The notes beneath the pieces are model-generated. The model saw only the letters and a program-made list of their open reading frames with translations. It had not been told where the DNA came from and did no database searches. Positions 24,588 to 33,628 of a DNA stretch of 50,358 nucleotides are shown piece by piece. The stretch comes from JADKAC01 sp964492065. Its GTDB lineage: Bacteria; Bacteroidota; Bacteroidia; Chitinophagales; BACL12. The stretch is from contig CAZBHH010000019.1 of NCBI GenBank assembly GCA_964492065.1, positions 1 to 50,358 on the forward strand, written 5' to 3'. Within the stretch, counting starts at the first letter, position 1. Each line of letters starts with the position of its first letter. The translations under genes were made by a program, and so were the position numbers.

Positions 24588-26077
24588 AACAATTCCCATT
24601 TCGATGCAGGCCGTTTTTCGGGTACCCAATTAAACTTCTCTAACTGCTGCGCCCTGATGTTGACCTGCTGCATCGGCGTAAAATTGGATTCGGGCAAATT
24701 TTTAAATGTAATCCGGGTGAATGTATTATTGCGGATGTATAAATCAATGTCGCTGCACACTGCCCTGTTGACTCCGATAAGCTGCTTTGCCTCATCCACT
24801 CCCCAGTAAATGCTCTCGCCATTGCCCCGCACCTCTACTTTGCGGAGTTCCTGGTCGGTGAATAAGCCGTAGATATCACGCCCCGCGACCTGGTTGTACA
24901 GCAGGCTGTCCACCTCATTAACAATCAGCGCATTGGTGTGCATCGCAATTGCATCCAGTTCAGAATTCCGAATGAATAGCATAAGCGTATCTGCACTGAA
25001 TTGAGTGCTATCGCTCCAAAGCACAGGTATGCCGAACATGTGAATAACGGAATCCGTATCCGCATACACTAAAGAATCGCAAACACCCTGCAAATCGCTT
25101 TTAAAAATGCGCACGTGATGAAATACCCGCAATGTCTTCAAGCCGGCGCTGTCCTCCACGATGCGAATCGTGTCGCCCGCAATAAATAATGTGTCGCCGT
25201 GAAATACATAGGCAGCGACAGAGCCTTTAGTAGAGACCAGCGTTTGGGCAATTTCATCGTATTCGCCGAACTGGCTGTACTGTAAGATATTTTCCGCCGT
25301 ATCGGTAAAGACAATATTATAGTACGCCTTGCCGATTCCCGTTTCGCGGTTATAAAAAATACTATCCGCTTTCAGCTCCTGTGGCGGGTTGGTAAGGATG
25401 ACGTTTTTATTGAAAACTGCAATACCCGGTTTGGAATCGTAATAGCCGTCTTCGCAATATACGGTGCTGTTTTCGTTGTAGATAGTCGTCGGTCCGTGAA
25501 AATACGCCCTGTCAATCGCCGTATTGTATTGCAGTGTATCCGCTTGCAGGCTGTATTCGGGATGCGTGAGTTTCACTGAATCGCGAAAGAAAGCATCACT
25601 GCTGTTGGAGTAATAATAACCCGATGCGCTTACTAATGTCGTTTCGCCGTTAACGAGTTGTCCACCGTCGGTGTAAATTCCGGTTTTTGATTCCAGGTAG
25701 TAGGTGAGTTGATTGGTAGTGAGAACGATTGTGCGGTCGGTGAGCCTGACGTTGTTGTGCAGAACGGCAATTTTGGCGTTGCCGTTATACGTTACCGAAT
25801 CGCCGTATGCATGTACCGAATCCGCCTGGTTGATGTGTACATTGCCGATTGCGAGTGCAGAATTTGCAGAAGCGTTCAGGTAAGCGGTGTCGCAATACAA
25901 TGTGATTTCCTTTTGTTGCAGGATTACATTGTCTAACAGGTAATAGGTGCGCTCGCCGTTTTTATCGCTGAATTCCAATGCGCCTGCCTGCTTAATGGTA
26001 ATCTCCTGTTGGGCATTCACAACTCCTCCCAACAACGCTGTTACAATGAAAAGCAGCCGGTACAACTTACTTATCAT
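24527..26077 (-). CDS. OstA-like/LptA-type periplasmic LPS transport protein
   Basis: A 516-residue exported protein with a signal peptide (residues 1-22, ending VNAQ). From about 28 on it is a long run of short beta strands with repeating phrases such as YCDTAYLNAS, AIGNVHINQADSVHAYGDSVTY, HNNVRLTD and LKADSIFYNRETGIGKAYYNIVF, the beta-jellyroll repeat of the OstA/LptA family. Bacteroidota use such long forms to bridge the periplasm for LPS. It overlaps the MCE gene by 11 bp and is the last gene of an amidase-MCE-OstA operon; an LptD-like gene is divergent. The C-terminus is Ser/Glu/Pro-rich and coded within the aroA end. No symbol assigned because the bacteroidete form differs from LptA in length. 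Confidence 0.85.
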   Translation of the reverse strand: MISKLYRLLFIVTALLGGVVNAQQEITIKQAGALEFSDKNGERTYYLLDNVILQQKEITLYCDTAYLNASANSALAIGNVHINQADSVHAYGDSVTYNGNAKIAVLHNNVRLTDRTIVLTTNQLTYYLESKTGIYTDGGQLVNGETTLVSASGYYYSNSSDAFFRDSVKLTHPEYSLQADTLQYNTAIDRAYFHGPTTIYNENSTVYCEDGYYDSKPGIAVFNKNVILTNPPQELKADSIFYNRETGIGKAYYNIVFTDTAENILQYSQFGEYDEIAQTLVSTKGSVAAYVFHGDTLFIAGDTIRIVEDSAGLKTLRVFHHVRIFKSDLQGVCDSLVYADTDSVIHMFGIPVLWSDSTQFSADTLMLFIRNSELDAIAMHTNALIVNEVDSLLYNQVAGRDIYGLFTDQELRKVEVRGNGESIYWGVDEAKQLIGVNRAVCSDIDLYIRNNTFTRITFKNLPESNFTPMQQVNIRAQQLEKFNWVPEKRPASKWELFQPADATENPSEEMSSQKDG

Positions 26078-27035
26078 CGCTTCTGTTTTTACCGCCTATC
26101 TGGATCAGCGGCGGCAGGTATTTTTGTGGATTTGATTCTAATTCCCTCGAAATCTGATCCAGGTTTTCAGTTATTTTCACCAGGTTTTCATATAGCGCCG
26201 CATCATTTACCAGTTTTCCGAGCGTGCCCTCGGCGCTGTCAATTTTTTGAATTACGTGATTTAGTGTTGTAACTGTGCTGTCCAGTTGTGTAATTAATGT
26301 ATTCCAGTCAATAGTGGCGAGGCTGTCGGTAATCAGGCTCAGGTTGGTGATTATACTGTGCACTTCGGATTCATTCTCCGAGATATTATCCGAAATCCCG
26401 GTCAGGATATTTTCAATTTGCGGTTCCTGTCTTTTCAATAATTCATCGATGCGTTTTGCGGCGATATTAAATGTCTCCAGCGTCTGTTTGATATTGCTGA
26501 TGCTCGTCCCGAAATCGTCGCGGAATGTGGGAGTAAACAGGCTGCTCATAACCGTGATGGCAGTATCAGCCGATACGATCATGCTCTGCACTTTTTCGGT
26601 CAGCGGGCGCAACTCCTCCCGGATCTGGTTGGTGAGGTCAGCTTCAATATCTCCCGAAATGGTATCGCCCTCTGCCAGGTATGTTGCGCTGTTTCCCATC
26701 ATAAGTGAAATGTACTTTTCGCCCAACAAGTCGGCGCTTCGGATTGTAGCTTTTGAATCGGCAGGCACCTGTATGGGCTCGGTGATATTCAGGATGACAA
26801 ATATTTTTCCGGAATGCACGTCGGCAATGCCGATATCCTTCACCCGGCCTATTGGAAATCCGTTGATTTGAATTACATCGCCTTTCATCAGCCCGGGGAT
26901 ATAATTATATTCAACATAGTAGTCAGTGCCTTTGTTAAACAGGTTGATACCCTTCAGGAAATTGACGCCGAATAATAGGATTACTACGGCGCCGATAGCG
27001 AGGATGCCTACTTTTATTTCTTTGCTGAACTTCAA
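26067..27035 (-). CDS. MCE/MlaD-family lipid transport protein
   Basis: A 322-residue protein with one N-terminal membrane helix (about 9-26) and an MCE domain near 37-116 (TDYYVEYNYIPGLMKGD, NGFPIGRVKDIGI, ATIRSADLLGEKYISL). A long alpha-helical region follows (about 140-305, Ser/Thr/Leu-rich), as in tube- or needle-forming MCE proteins. MCE proteins carry lipids between membranes, normally with an MlaE permease and MlaF ATPase, neither of which is in the window. Start is TTG at 27035. Its stop lies inside the OstA-like gene start region (11-bp overlap), tying it to LPS transport genes. Confidence 0.88.
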   Translation of the reverse strand: MKFSKEIKVGILAIGAVVILLFGVNFLKGINLFNKGTDYYVEYNYIPGLMKGDVIQINGFPIGRVKDIGIADVHSGKIFVILNITEPIQVPADSKATIRSADLLGEKYISLMMGNSATYLAEGDTISGDIEADLTNQIREELRPLTEKVQSMIVSADTAITVMSSLFTPTFRDDFGTSISNIKQTLETFNIAAKRIDELLKRQEPQIENILTGISDNISENESEVHSIITNLSLITDSLATIDWNTLITQLDSTVTTLNHVIQKIDSAEGTLGKLVNDAALYENLVKITENLDQISRELESNPQKYLPPLIQIGGKNRSDDK

Positions 27036-27086
27036 GTTTAACGATCTTTTAAAGTGCTAAATTACCAATTAAAGACAATGCCGCTT

Positions 27087-28226
27087 TTATTTCGGTTGTA
27101 ACGTCTTCGCTTCTTCCACCGAAATGCGCTCATTATCTTTTAAGGCAATTACAAAGGCATCGGAGAAGCCGAGCGTGCGGATTTCACCTTGTTTCTTAAC
27201 GGCCTCCTCCAATGTTGCGAATGGCCCCAGGCGGTATTTGTACAATCCCGATTCCTCTACAAAACTGATGGGTTCTCCCGATAATTTTTTCAATTGCGCA
27301 TCGGTAGATTTCAGTGGATTTCCCGTTGTTAAAAACTGGACTTTAAATTCCACGCCTTCGCCCGGGTTCTCTTTGGTAATTGTCGGCGGTACGCTCGATT
27401 CATCTGCAAAGATATTTTCCGTCAAACCGTTGGTGTTTTCCATTTTGGTCTTATAGGATTTGAATGCCCGGTAAATACAATCAGCAATCTTTTGCTGGCC
27501 GTCTTCCTTACCCAGGAACTTTTCTTCGGTACTGTTGGTCAAAAAGCCCGTTTCTATCAATACCGAAGGCATACTCGTCTTCCAAAGCACTAAGAATCCC
27601 GCTTGTTTCACGCCCCGGCTCTTGCGCTGGCCGGTATTGGTAAATTCTTCCTCTACCTTAGAGGCAAACAGAATGCTCTGTTCCATATATGCGTGCTGAA
27701 ACAACGAGAAAATAATATGTGCAGTGGGGTCGTTCGGATTAAAACCCTCGTAGTGTTTGGCGTAATTATCTTCCATCAGCACCACTTCGTTTTCCCGCTT
27801 TGCGACCGAAAGGTTTGCTTCTGTTTTGTGCAGGCCCATTACATAGGTTTCTGTTCCATAAGGCGAAGAAGACTGGTTTGCGTTGCAGTGAATGCTGATG
27901 AACAAGTCCGCATCGTTGCGGTTGGCAATTGCCGCTCTCTCATACAGTTCAATAAACACATCTGTTTTGCGGGTGTAAACGACTTTCACATCCGGATAAT
28001 TTTTTTCGATCAGTTTCCCCAATTTCAGGGCGATAGACAGGGTAACCGTCTTTTCTCTCGAAAAACTGCCGCTGCATCCGCCGTCGTGGCCGCCATGGCC
28101 TGCGTCAATAACTACGGTCTTCAGTTGATACAGCGATTCGGGCTGTTTTACCGGCCCGCTGTTGCTGAAAGACGAACAGGTAAACAGGAGTATAATTACA
28201 GATAGTATCTTTACAGTGCTATTCAT
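27087..28226 (-). CDS. N-acetylmuramoyl-L-alanine amidase with SPOR-like domain
   Basis: A 379-residue zinc amidase that cleaves the stem peptide from peptidoglycan. Residues 1-20 are an export signal; LLFTC at 13-17 resembles a lipobox, so Cys17 may carry lipid. The Amidase_3 domain shows VVIDAGHGGHDGG (Zn His44), a Glu in FSREKTV, FISIHCNAN (Zn His) and the catalytic Glu of VLIETGFLTN. The last 80 residues (VEFKVQFLTTG to GFSDAFVIAL) look like a SPOR domain, which binds denuded septal glycan and would direct it to division sites. It heads the amidase-MCE-OstA operon. The start lies 15 bp from the divergent LptD-like start. Confidence 0.9.
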   Translation of the reverse strand: MNSTVKILSVIILLFTCSSFSNSGPVKQPESLYQLKTVVIDAGHGGHDGGCSGSFSREKTVTLSIALKLGKLIEKNYPDVKVVYTRKTDVFIELYERAAIANRNDADLFISIHCNANQSSSPYGTETYVMGLHKTEANLSVAKRENEVVLMEDNYAKHYEGFNPNDPTAHIIFSLFQHAYMEQSILFASKVEEEFTNTGQRKSRGVKQAGFLVLWKTSMPSVLIETGFLTNSTEEKFLGKEDGQQKIADCIYRAFKSYKTKMENTNGLTENIFADESSVPPTITKENPGEGVEFKVQFLTTGNPLKSTDAQLKKLSGEPISFVEESGLYKYRLGPFATLEEAVKKQGEIRTLGFSDAFVIALKDNERISVEEAKTLQPK

Positions 28227-28241
28227 TCCAGTTACAATAAG

Positions 28242-30959
28242 TTGCGGTTATATTCTTTTTACATATTAAAATTATCTGAAATTCAATTTCCGGCAATAAT
28301 ACTATTCCTGGTATTGGCTGCATTTACTCCATGTAAGTATGCCTCGGCATATAATAACGCAATTTTTGTAGGTTTTATTGAGCAAGCAAATGAGGCAGTT
28401 GTGGATACGTCAATAAATTTTTCAGCCGATACCCTGGCCGTGGATTCCTTATTGGCCGATTCGGCATCTGCCGCTACCGACTCTGTGTGGTATAGCATTG
28501 CACCCGCAGCATTGGATGCACCTATTCTCTATAAGGCAACCGACAGCATCGTTTACGACCTGGATTCGGGAAGAACTTTTTTGTACAATGGCGGCGAAAT
28601 AACTTATACGACCTTTTACCTCAAATCGGATTATGTGGAGTTCGACTGGGATAAAAAAACATTACACGCACTGCAAGTGGCGGACAGTGCGGGCATTAAA
28701 AAAGAGCCCGTGTATTTTAAAGACGAAGAAGATGAGTTTACCGCCGAGCGCATGAGTTATAATTTCGATTCAAAAAAAGGTAAGATTTACAATTTCAAGA
28801 GAAAAGAAGGCGAGGGATTTGTCGTTGTCTCAGAGGGAAAGAAAAATGAAGACAATGCCTACTACGGCTATCATGTGTGCTACACCACCTGCGAACTCGA
28901 CCATCCGCATTTTTATATCATTGCCAATAAGGCGAAGATAGTGCCGAAGAAAATTGCAGTGACCGGCCCGGCAAACCTGGTGATTGCCGATGTGCCCACT
29001 CCCTTGTTCCTGCCCTTCGGTATCTTCCCGATCAAGACCGGCCAAACTTCGGGAATTATTATCCCGACCTATGGCAACAGTTTCTCCCAGGGGTATTTCC
29101 TCCGCGACGGCGGCTATTATTTCGCCATCAATGATTACCTGGATCTCGCACTGACCGGCGACGTGTATTCCCAGGGTTCCTGGCGGCTGAATGCCGCTTC
29201 CAATTACGCCAGGCGCTATAAGTTCAGGGGAAATATGAATGTGGAATATGCCATGAATAAGTACGGACTGGACTTTGCGCCCGATTACTCGGAGAATACC
29301 GGCTTTTTTATCCGGTGGAATCATTCGCAGGATCCCAAGGCGAGGCCAAACAGCGTCTTTGGCGCCAATGTGAGTTTCGGCTCTACCAACTACCTGCAGA
29401 ACAACTCCTATAATGAAAGCTATCTGAACAATTCCTATAACTCGAGTATTTCTTATACGCATACCTTTTCCGGCTCGCCGTTTTCATTAAATGCCGCTCT
29501 CCGCCAAAGCCAGAACACCTCTACCGGCCTGATGAATGTATCGCTGCCGGATGTATCGCTGAATATGACACGTATCTATCCGTTTAAGAATATCGCAAAA
29601 AATCCCAAGAGCGCCCTGAACCAGTTTGGGATCTCTTATAGCATGGCTGCAAAGAATTATTTGAGCATACAGGATTCCCTGTTGTTCGAGCCGGGTGTGT
29701 TAGACAAATTTCAAAACGGCCTTTCACATCAGTTCAATATGTCAGCGCCCGTTAAACTGTTGAAGTATTTCACTTTTACGCCTTCTGTTGCGATTACCGA
29801 CAATATGTATTTTCAAACCATTCGAAAATCGTTTGACCCCGATACGGTAATTACTGAAATAATTGATCCGGTAACCGGAGAATTGACGAGCGACACTGTA
29901 ATTAATTACGTCGGTATCGATACTGTCCGCGGGTTTGAAAATGCCGCATTTTACAATCTGAGCGCTTCACTCAGCACAAAACTTTACGGCTATTTGTATT
30001 TTAAAACCGGCAAATTAAAGGGGTTCCGGCATATGCTGACGCCAACGGTTTCTTTCAGTTACAAACCCGATTACGCCGATCCGTCGTACGGGTATTACGG
30101 CACCTATCAGTCGGCTCCGGGTTCCGAAGCCCAGCAGTATTCCATATTTGAAGGTGGGATTTTCAGCGGGCCGGCCGCCGGGAAAAGCGGAACGCTGAAC
30201 GTGAGCCTCGGCAATAACCTCGAAATGAAAGTGTACTCTGAAAAAGATACGGTAACGCATGAAAAGCACATTAAACTCATCGAGAGCTTCACGGTAAACG
30301 GCGGCTATAATTATGCGGTGGATTCTCTGAATTTTTCTTATATCGGCCTATCGGGTTACACCACCTTGTTCAATAAATTCCGTGTGAATATTTCCTCTAC
30401 CTACGATCCCTATATCCTGGACAGTAGCGGGCGCAGAATGAACACCCTGGAATGGGAAAAGAATAACAGAATCGGCAGGCTGACGGGCGGTAACTTTTCG
30501 GTGAGCACTTCCTTTCGCTCAGCGAGAAAGGAAAACCCTTCGCTGGAAACGACGAGCGGCTCGGAGGCAGAACGCAGCATGGTATGGGATAACCCGCAGT
30601 ATTACATCGACTTCGAAGTGCCCTGGCAATTTAGTATCAATTATAATCTGAACTTTACCAATATGCCGGTGGAAGGACGTGATTCATTAGTGACTACCCA
30701 AACGCTGAACTTCAGCGGCGATATGAACTTCACACCCAATTGGAAAATTGGTATTTCAACGGGATACGATTTTGAATTATTGCAATTTACCTACACCGCT
30801 ATTGATATTTACCGCAACCTGCACTGTTGGGAAATGAGTTTCCATTGGATACCATTCGGTGCGAGACGCAGTTATTTTTTCACCATCAATGTGAAGGCTT
30901 CTGTTCTTCAGGATCTGAAACTGAGCCGCAAACGGGACTGGAATGAATATAATTTCTGA
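28242..30959 (+). CDS. LptD-like outer-membrane LPS assembly protein
   Basis: A 905-residue protein that fits the Bacteroidota LptD family. The signal region is near 14-36; residues about 90-260 form an OstA-like periplasmic domain (YLKSDYVEFDWDKKTLHALQ, AERMSYNFDSKKGKIYNFK, CYTTCELDHPHFYI, with the CxxxC-type cysteines seen in many LptD proteins). The rest is a large beta barrel with aromatic-ended strands (for example FRGNMNVEYAMNKYG, NYNLNFTNMP). It inserts LPS into the outer leaflet. The initiation codon is taken as TTG at 28242, only 15 bp from the divergent amidase start; a shorter start inside the signal region cannot be ruled out. Confidence 0.85.
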   Translation: MRLYSFYILKLSEIQFPAIILFLVLAAFTPCKYASAYNNAIFVGFIEQANEAVVDTSINFSADTLAVDSLLADSASAATDSVWYSIAPAALDAPILYKATDSIVYDLDSGRTFLYNGGEITYTTFYLKSDYVEFDWDKKTLHALQVADSAGIKKEPVYFKDEEDEFTAERMSYNFDSKKGKIYNFKRKEGEGFVVVSEGKKNEDNAYYGYHVCYTTCELDHPHFYIIANKAKIVPKKIAVTGPANLVIADVPTPLFLPFGIFPIKTGQTSGIIIPTYGNSFSQGYFLRDGGYYFAINDYLDLALTGDVYSQGSWRLNAASNYARRYKFRGNMNVEYAMNKYGLDFAPDYSENTGFFIRWNHSQDPKARPNSVFGANVSFGSTNYLQNNSYNESYLNNSYNSSISYTHTFSGSPFSLNAALRQSQNTSTGLMNVSLPDVSLNMTRIYPFKNIAKNPKSALNQFGISYSMAAKNYLSIQDSLLFEPGVLDKFQNGLSHQFNMSAPVKLLKYFTFTPSVAITDNMYFQTIRKSFDPDTVITEIIDPVTGELTSDTVINYVGIDTVRGFENAAFYNLSASLSTKLYGYLYFKTGKLKGFRHMLTPTVSFSYKPDYADPSYGYYGTYQSAPGSEAQQYSIFEGGIFSGPAAGKSGTLNVSLGNNLEMKVYSEKDTVTHEKHIKLIESFTVNGGYNYAVDSLNFSYIGLSGYTTLFNKFRVNISSTYDPYILDSSGRRMNTLEWEKNNRIGRLTGGNFSVSTSFRSARKENPSLETTSGSEAERSMVWDNPQYYIDFEVPWQFSINYNLNFTNMPVEGRDSLVTTQTLNFSGDMNFTPNWKIGISTGYDFELLQFTYTAIDIYRNLHCWEMSFHWIPFGARRSYFFTINVKASVLQDLKLSRKRDWNEYNF

Positions 30960-31046
30960 TACCGGGTGAGGGTTTAGGGATAAAATGCATCGAAATACTT
31001 TTTGCGGAGGCCATATAATGGCGGGCGATATTTAATTTTAACCCCG

Positions 31047-33473
31047 ATGGAAAGATTTGTTTGTGTTCACGGGCACTTTTATCAACCGCCCCGTGAAAAC
31101 CCCTGGCTCGGGGAAATAGAATTGCAGGAGAGCGCACGCCCCTATCACGATTGGAATGAACGCATTCACGCCGAATGTTACGGGCCAAACAGCGCCGCCC
31201 GCATTTTAAACGACGAAAAACGCATTATTCGCATTATCAATAATTACTCCGAGATCAGTTTCAATTTCGGGCCGACCTTGTTATCGTGGATAGAGAAGTA
31301 TCAGGGCAATACCTATCTGCAAATTCTCGAAGCGGATCTCGTCAGCCGTGCAAGGCATAATGGGCACGGCAATGCGATAGCACAAGTGTATAACCACGTC
31401 ATTATGCCGCTGGCAAATGCGAGAGACAAGGAGACGCAGATACTGTGGGGGATAGCCGATTTTAAATACCGTTTTAAGCGGGCGCCGGAAGGTATGTGGC
31501 TGGCGGAAACCGCCGTTGATACCGAAACGCTCGAGTTGATGGTGAAACACAATATCGCTTTTACCATATTGGCGCCGCGGCAGGCCAAGGCCATAAAAAT
31601 GGCGGGCAGTGCCGAATGGGTGGAGATTGAGGATGCCAATGCGCTGGATACTTCACAACCTTATTGGTGTAAGCTGCCATCCGGTCGCCGGATTGCCTTG
31701 TTTTTTTATAATGAAACCGTTTCGCATGCATTGGCATTTAACGGGTTGCTCAATTCGGGAAATGTATTTGCCGAAACGCTGAAACAGCAATTTCAACCCA
31801 AAAAAGCACAGGCGCAATTAGTACATGCCGCAACAGATGGCGAATCATACGGGCATCATCATAAATTCGGCGAAATGGCGCTGGCCACTTGCCTGTCGCT
31901 GTTAAAAGATGACCCGGAAGTGCGATTGACCAATTACGGCGAATTTTTGAGCCTGTTTCCGCCGAAGCACGAGGTGGCGATACATGAAAATTCGAGCTGG
32001 AGCTGTGTGCACGGCGTGGAACGCTGGCGCAGCGATTGCGGCTGCAATGACGGCGCCAATAAAAATTTTCATCAGAAATGGCGCAAACCGCTGCGCAATG
32101 CATTGAACTGGCTGCGTGACGAAGTAGCCGCCATTTTTGAAACCGAATTGACAGCCATGCAAGTCGATCCCTGGGGATTGCGCAATGCGTATATCGATTA
32201 TCAGTTGGATAAAGACGAAGAAAAATTGAAGGCTACCATCCGTGAATTTTCACTGCGGGAAATAACTGAAGAACAGAGATTGAAAATTGTCCGGTTGCTT
32301 GAAATGCAACGCAATGCGATGTTGATGTTTACCAGTTGCGGCTGGTTCTTTGACGATGTTACCCGCATCGAGACCAGGCAGATACTGCAATATGCAGACC
32401 GGGTGATTCAGATTGCCGAAGGCGAAACGAAAATCAAACTGTACGACGCATTTTTAACCATGCTGCAGTCGGCGCCTTCCAATATTGAACAATACGGCAA
32501 TGCGGCGGTGATGTACAAGCGGGAAATACGCCCCATGCGCCTGGATTTAAATGGCGTGGGCATGCACTGGGCCGCCGCCAGCCTGTTTGAAGAATTCCCC
32601 GAAAAACTCAGCATGTTCAACTATCGGTCACAGGTGGATTTCTTCGAGCGGCTCGAAGCGGGAAATCTGCGCTTGTGTTTCGGCCGGATCCGCATCGCCT
32701 CCAATGCCACGTTCTACGAAAAACCCTTCATCTTCACAGCGGTGTATATCGGCCAGCAACATATTTTGGGTTACTACGCCGACGGCATGGAAACCGATGT
32801 GTTCGAAGAGATGTACCTCCGGGCAAGAGATGCCTTCCGCAATGCCCAAATGAGCGAAGTGTTCAATATTATGCAACAGACATTCGGCGAATCGCGGTTC
32901 TCTTTCCGGGATTTGTTTAAAGATGAACAAAGCAAGGTGTTGCAGAATATCATCAACCAGGATATATTAAATGCGCAGGTGGGGTATAAAAATATCTACG
33001 ACAGCACCTATAACCTCGCAAACGTAATGCGGCAGAACAATTTGCCGATACCCGGTATCCTGCTGAAAAATATGGAAATAGTGATAAACAACGAAATCGG
33101 AAAATTTTTCGAAACGGGAAATTCCAACCCGGTGCGCCTCGATAAATTGAGTGAAGAAGTAAGTAAATGGAAAATAAATCTCGATGCGGAATCGCTCAAT
33201 AAAAAAGCATCGGAATGGCTGTTGCAGAAAGTACGGTTTCTCGAACGCAACGTGGACGATTTATCCGCAATGGATGAACTCAGTAAAATTTTAATTCGCC
33301 TCAGCGAAATGAAACTGCAACCGGATATTTACGAAGTGCAGAATGCCTATTTCCGGATTGGCGATAACTACCTGGGCAATGCCCGGTTTAAAAACCTGCT
33401 GAAGACCCGCTATGCGAAATGGGCGCTCCGGTTTAAGTCGGTGGGCGAACAGTTGAATATCCGTTTCGAATAA
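31047..33473 (+). CDS. GH57-family DUF3536 glycosidase-like protein
   Basis: A cytoplasmic protein of 808 residues from ATG 31047; the open extension to 31002 has no family match. The N-terminal GH57-like (alpha/beta)7 barrel begins RFVCVHGHFYQPPRENPW, the glycoside hydrolase 57 signature. EGMWLAE near 148-154 would place the nucleophile Glu at 154, and ATDGESYGHHH near 262-272 the acid Asp264. The C-terminal 350 residues (DUF3536) are helical, with a conserved FTSCGWFFDD. GH57 enzymes act on alpha-glucans such as glycogen; the specific reaction of the DUF3536 subgroup is not established as far as I know. No other glycogen genes are nearby. Confidence 0.8.
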   Translation: MERFVCVHGHFYQPPRENPWLGEIELQESARPYHDWNERIHAECYGPNSAARILNDEKRIIRIINNYSEISFNFGPTLLSWIEKYQGNTYLQILEADLVSRARHNGHGNAIAQVYNHVIMPLANARDKETQILWGIADFKYRFKRAPEGMWLAETAVDTETLELMVKHNIAFTILAPRQAKAIKMAGSAEWVEIEDANALDTSQPYWCKLPSGRRIALFFYNETVSHALAFNGLLNSGNVFAETLKQQFQPKKAQAQLVHAATDGESYGHHHKFGEMALATCLSLLKDDPEVRLTNYGEFLSLFPPKHEVAIHENSSWSCVHGVERWRSDCGCNDGANKNFHQKWRKPLRNALNWLRDEVAAIFETELTAMQVDPWGLRNAYIDYQLDKDEEKLKATIREFSLREITEEQRLKIVRLLEMQRNAMLMFTSCGWFFDDVTRIETRQILQYADRVIQIAEGETKIKLYDAFLTMLQSAPSNIEQYGNAAVMYKREIRPMRLDLNGVGMHWAAASLFEEFPEKLSMFNYRSQVDFFERLEAGNLRLCFGRIRIASNATFYEKPFIFTAVYIGQQHILGYYADGMETDVFEEMYLRARDAFRNAQMSEVFNIMQQTFGESRFSFRDLFKDEQSKVLQNIINQDILNAQVGYKNIYDSTYNLANVMRQNNLPIPGILLKNMEIVINNEIGKFFETGNSNPVRLDKLSEEVSKWKINLDAESLNKKASEWLLQKVRFLERNVDDLSAMDELSKILIRLSEMKLQPDIYEVQNAYFRIGDNYLGNARFKNLLKTRYAKWALRFKSVGEQLNIRFE

Positions 33474-33495
33474 ACTGCCGCTTAAATTCAGACAG

Positions 33496-33525
33496 TTTGA
33501 CTTTGCAAATTTGTTGCTATAGTTG
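33496..33525 (+). promoter_or_regulatory. Putative clpB promoter (TTTG-N18-TATAGTTG)
   Basis: TTTG at 33496-33499 and TATAGTTG at 33518-33525 (one mismatch to TAnnTTTG) have an 18-bp spacer, within range for Bacteroidota promoters. It lies in the 155-bp gap before clpB. I looked for a CIRCE element there and saw none. Confidence 0.35.
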
Positions 33526-33628
33526 AATTGCCGTTTGTGTATTACCAGGTTGTCTTATTGTATAGCCACATTGTCAGTATGCAATGCATCGGATTATTTT
33601 TTGATGGGAAGAGGGCAAACGGATTACA

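Noticed and set aside
33474..33628. CIRCE or other heat-shock operator before clpB
   Set aside because: No TTAGCACTC-N9-GAGTGCTAA-like repeat is present.
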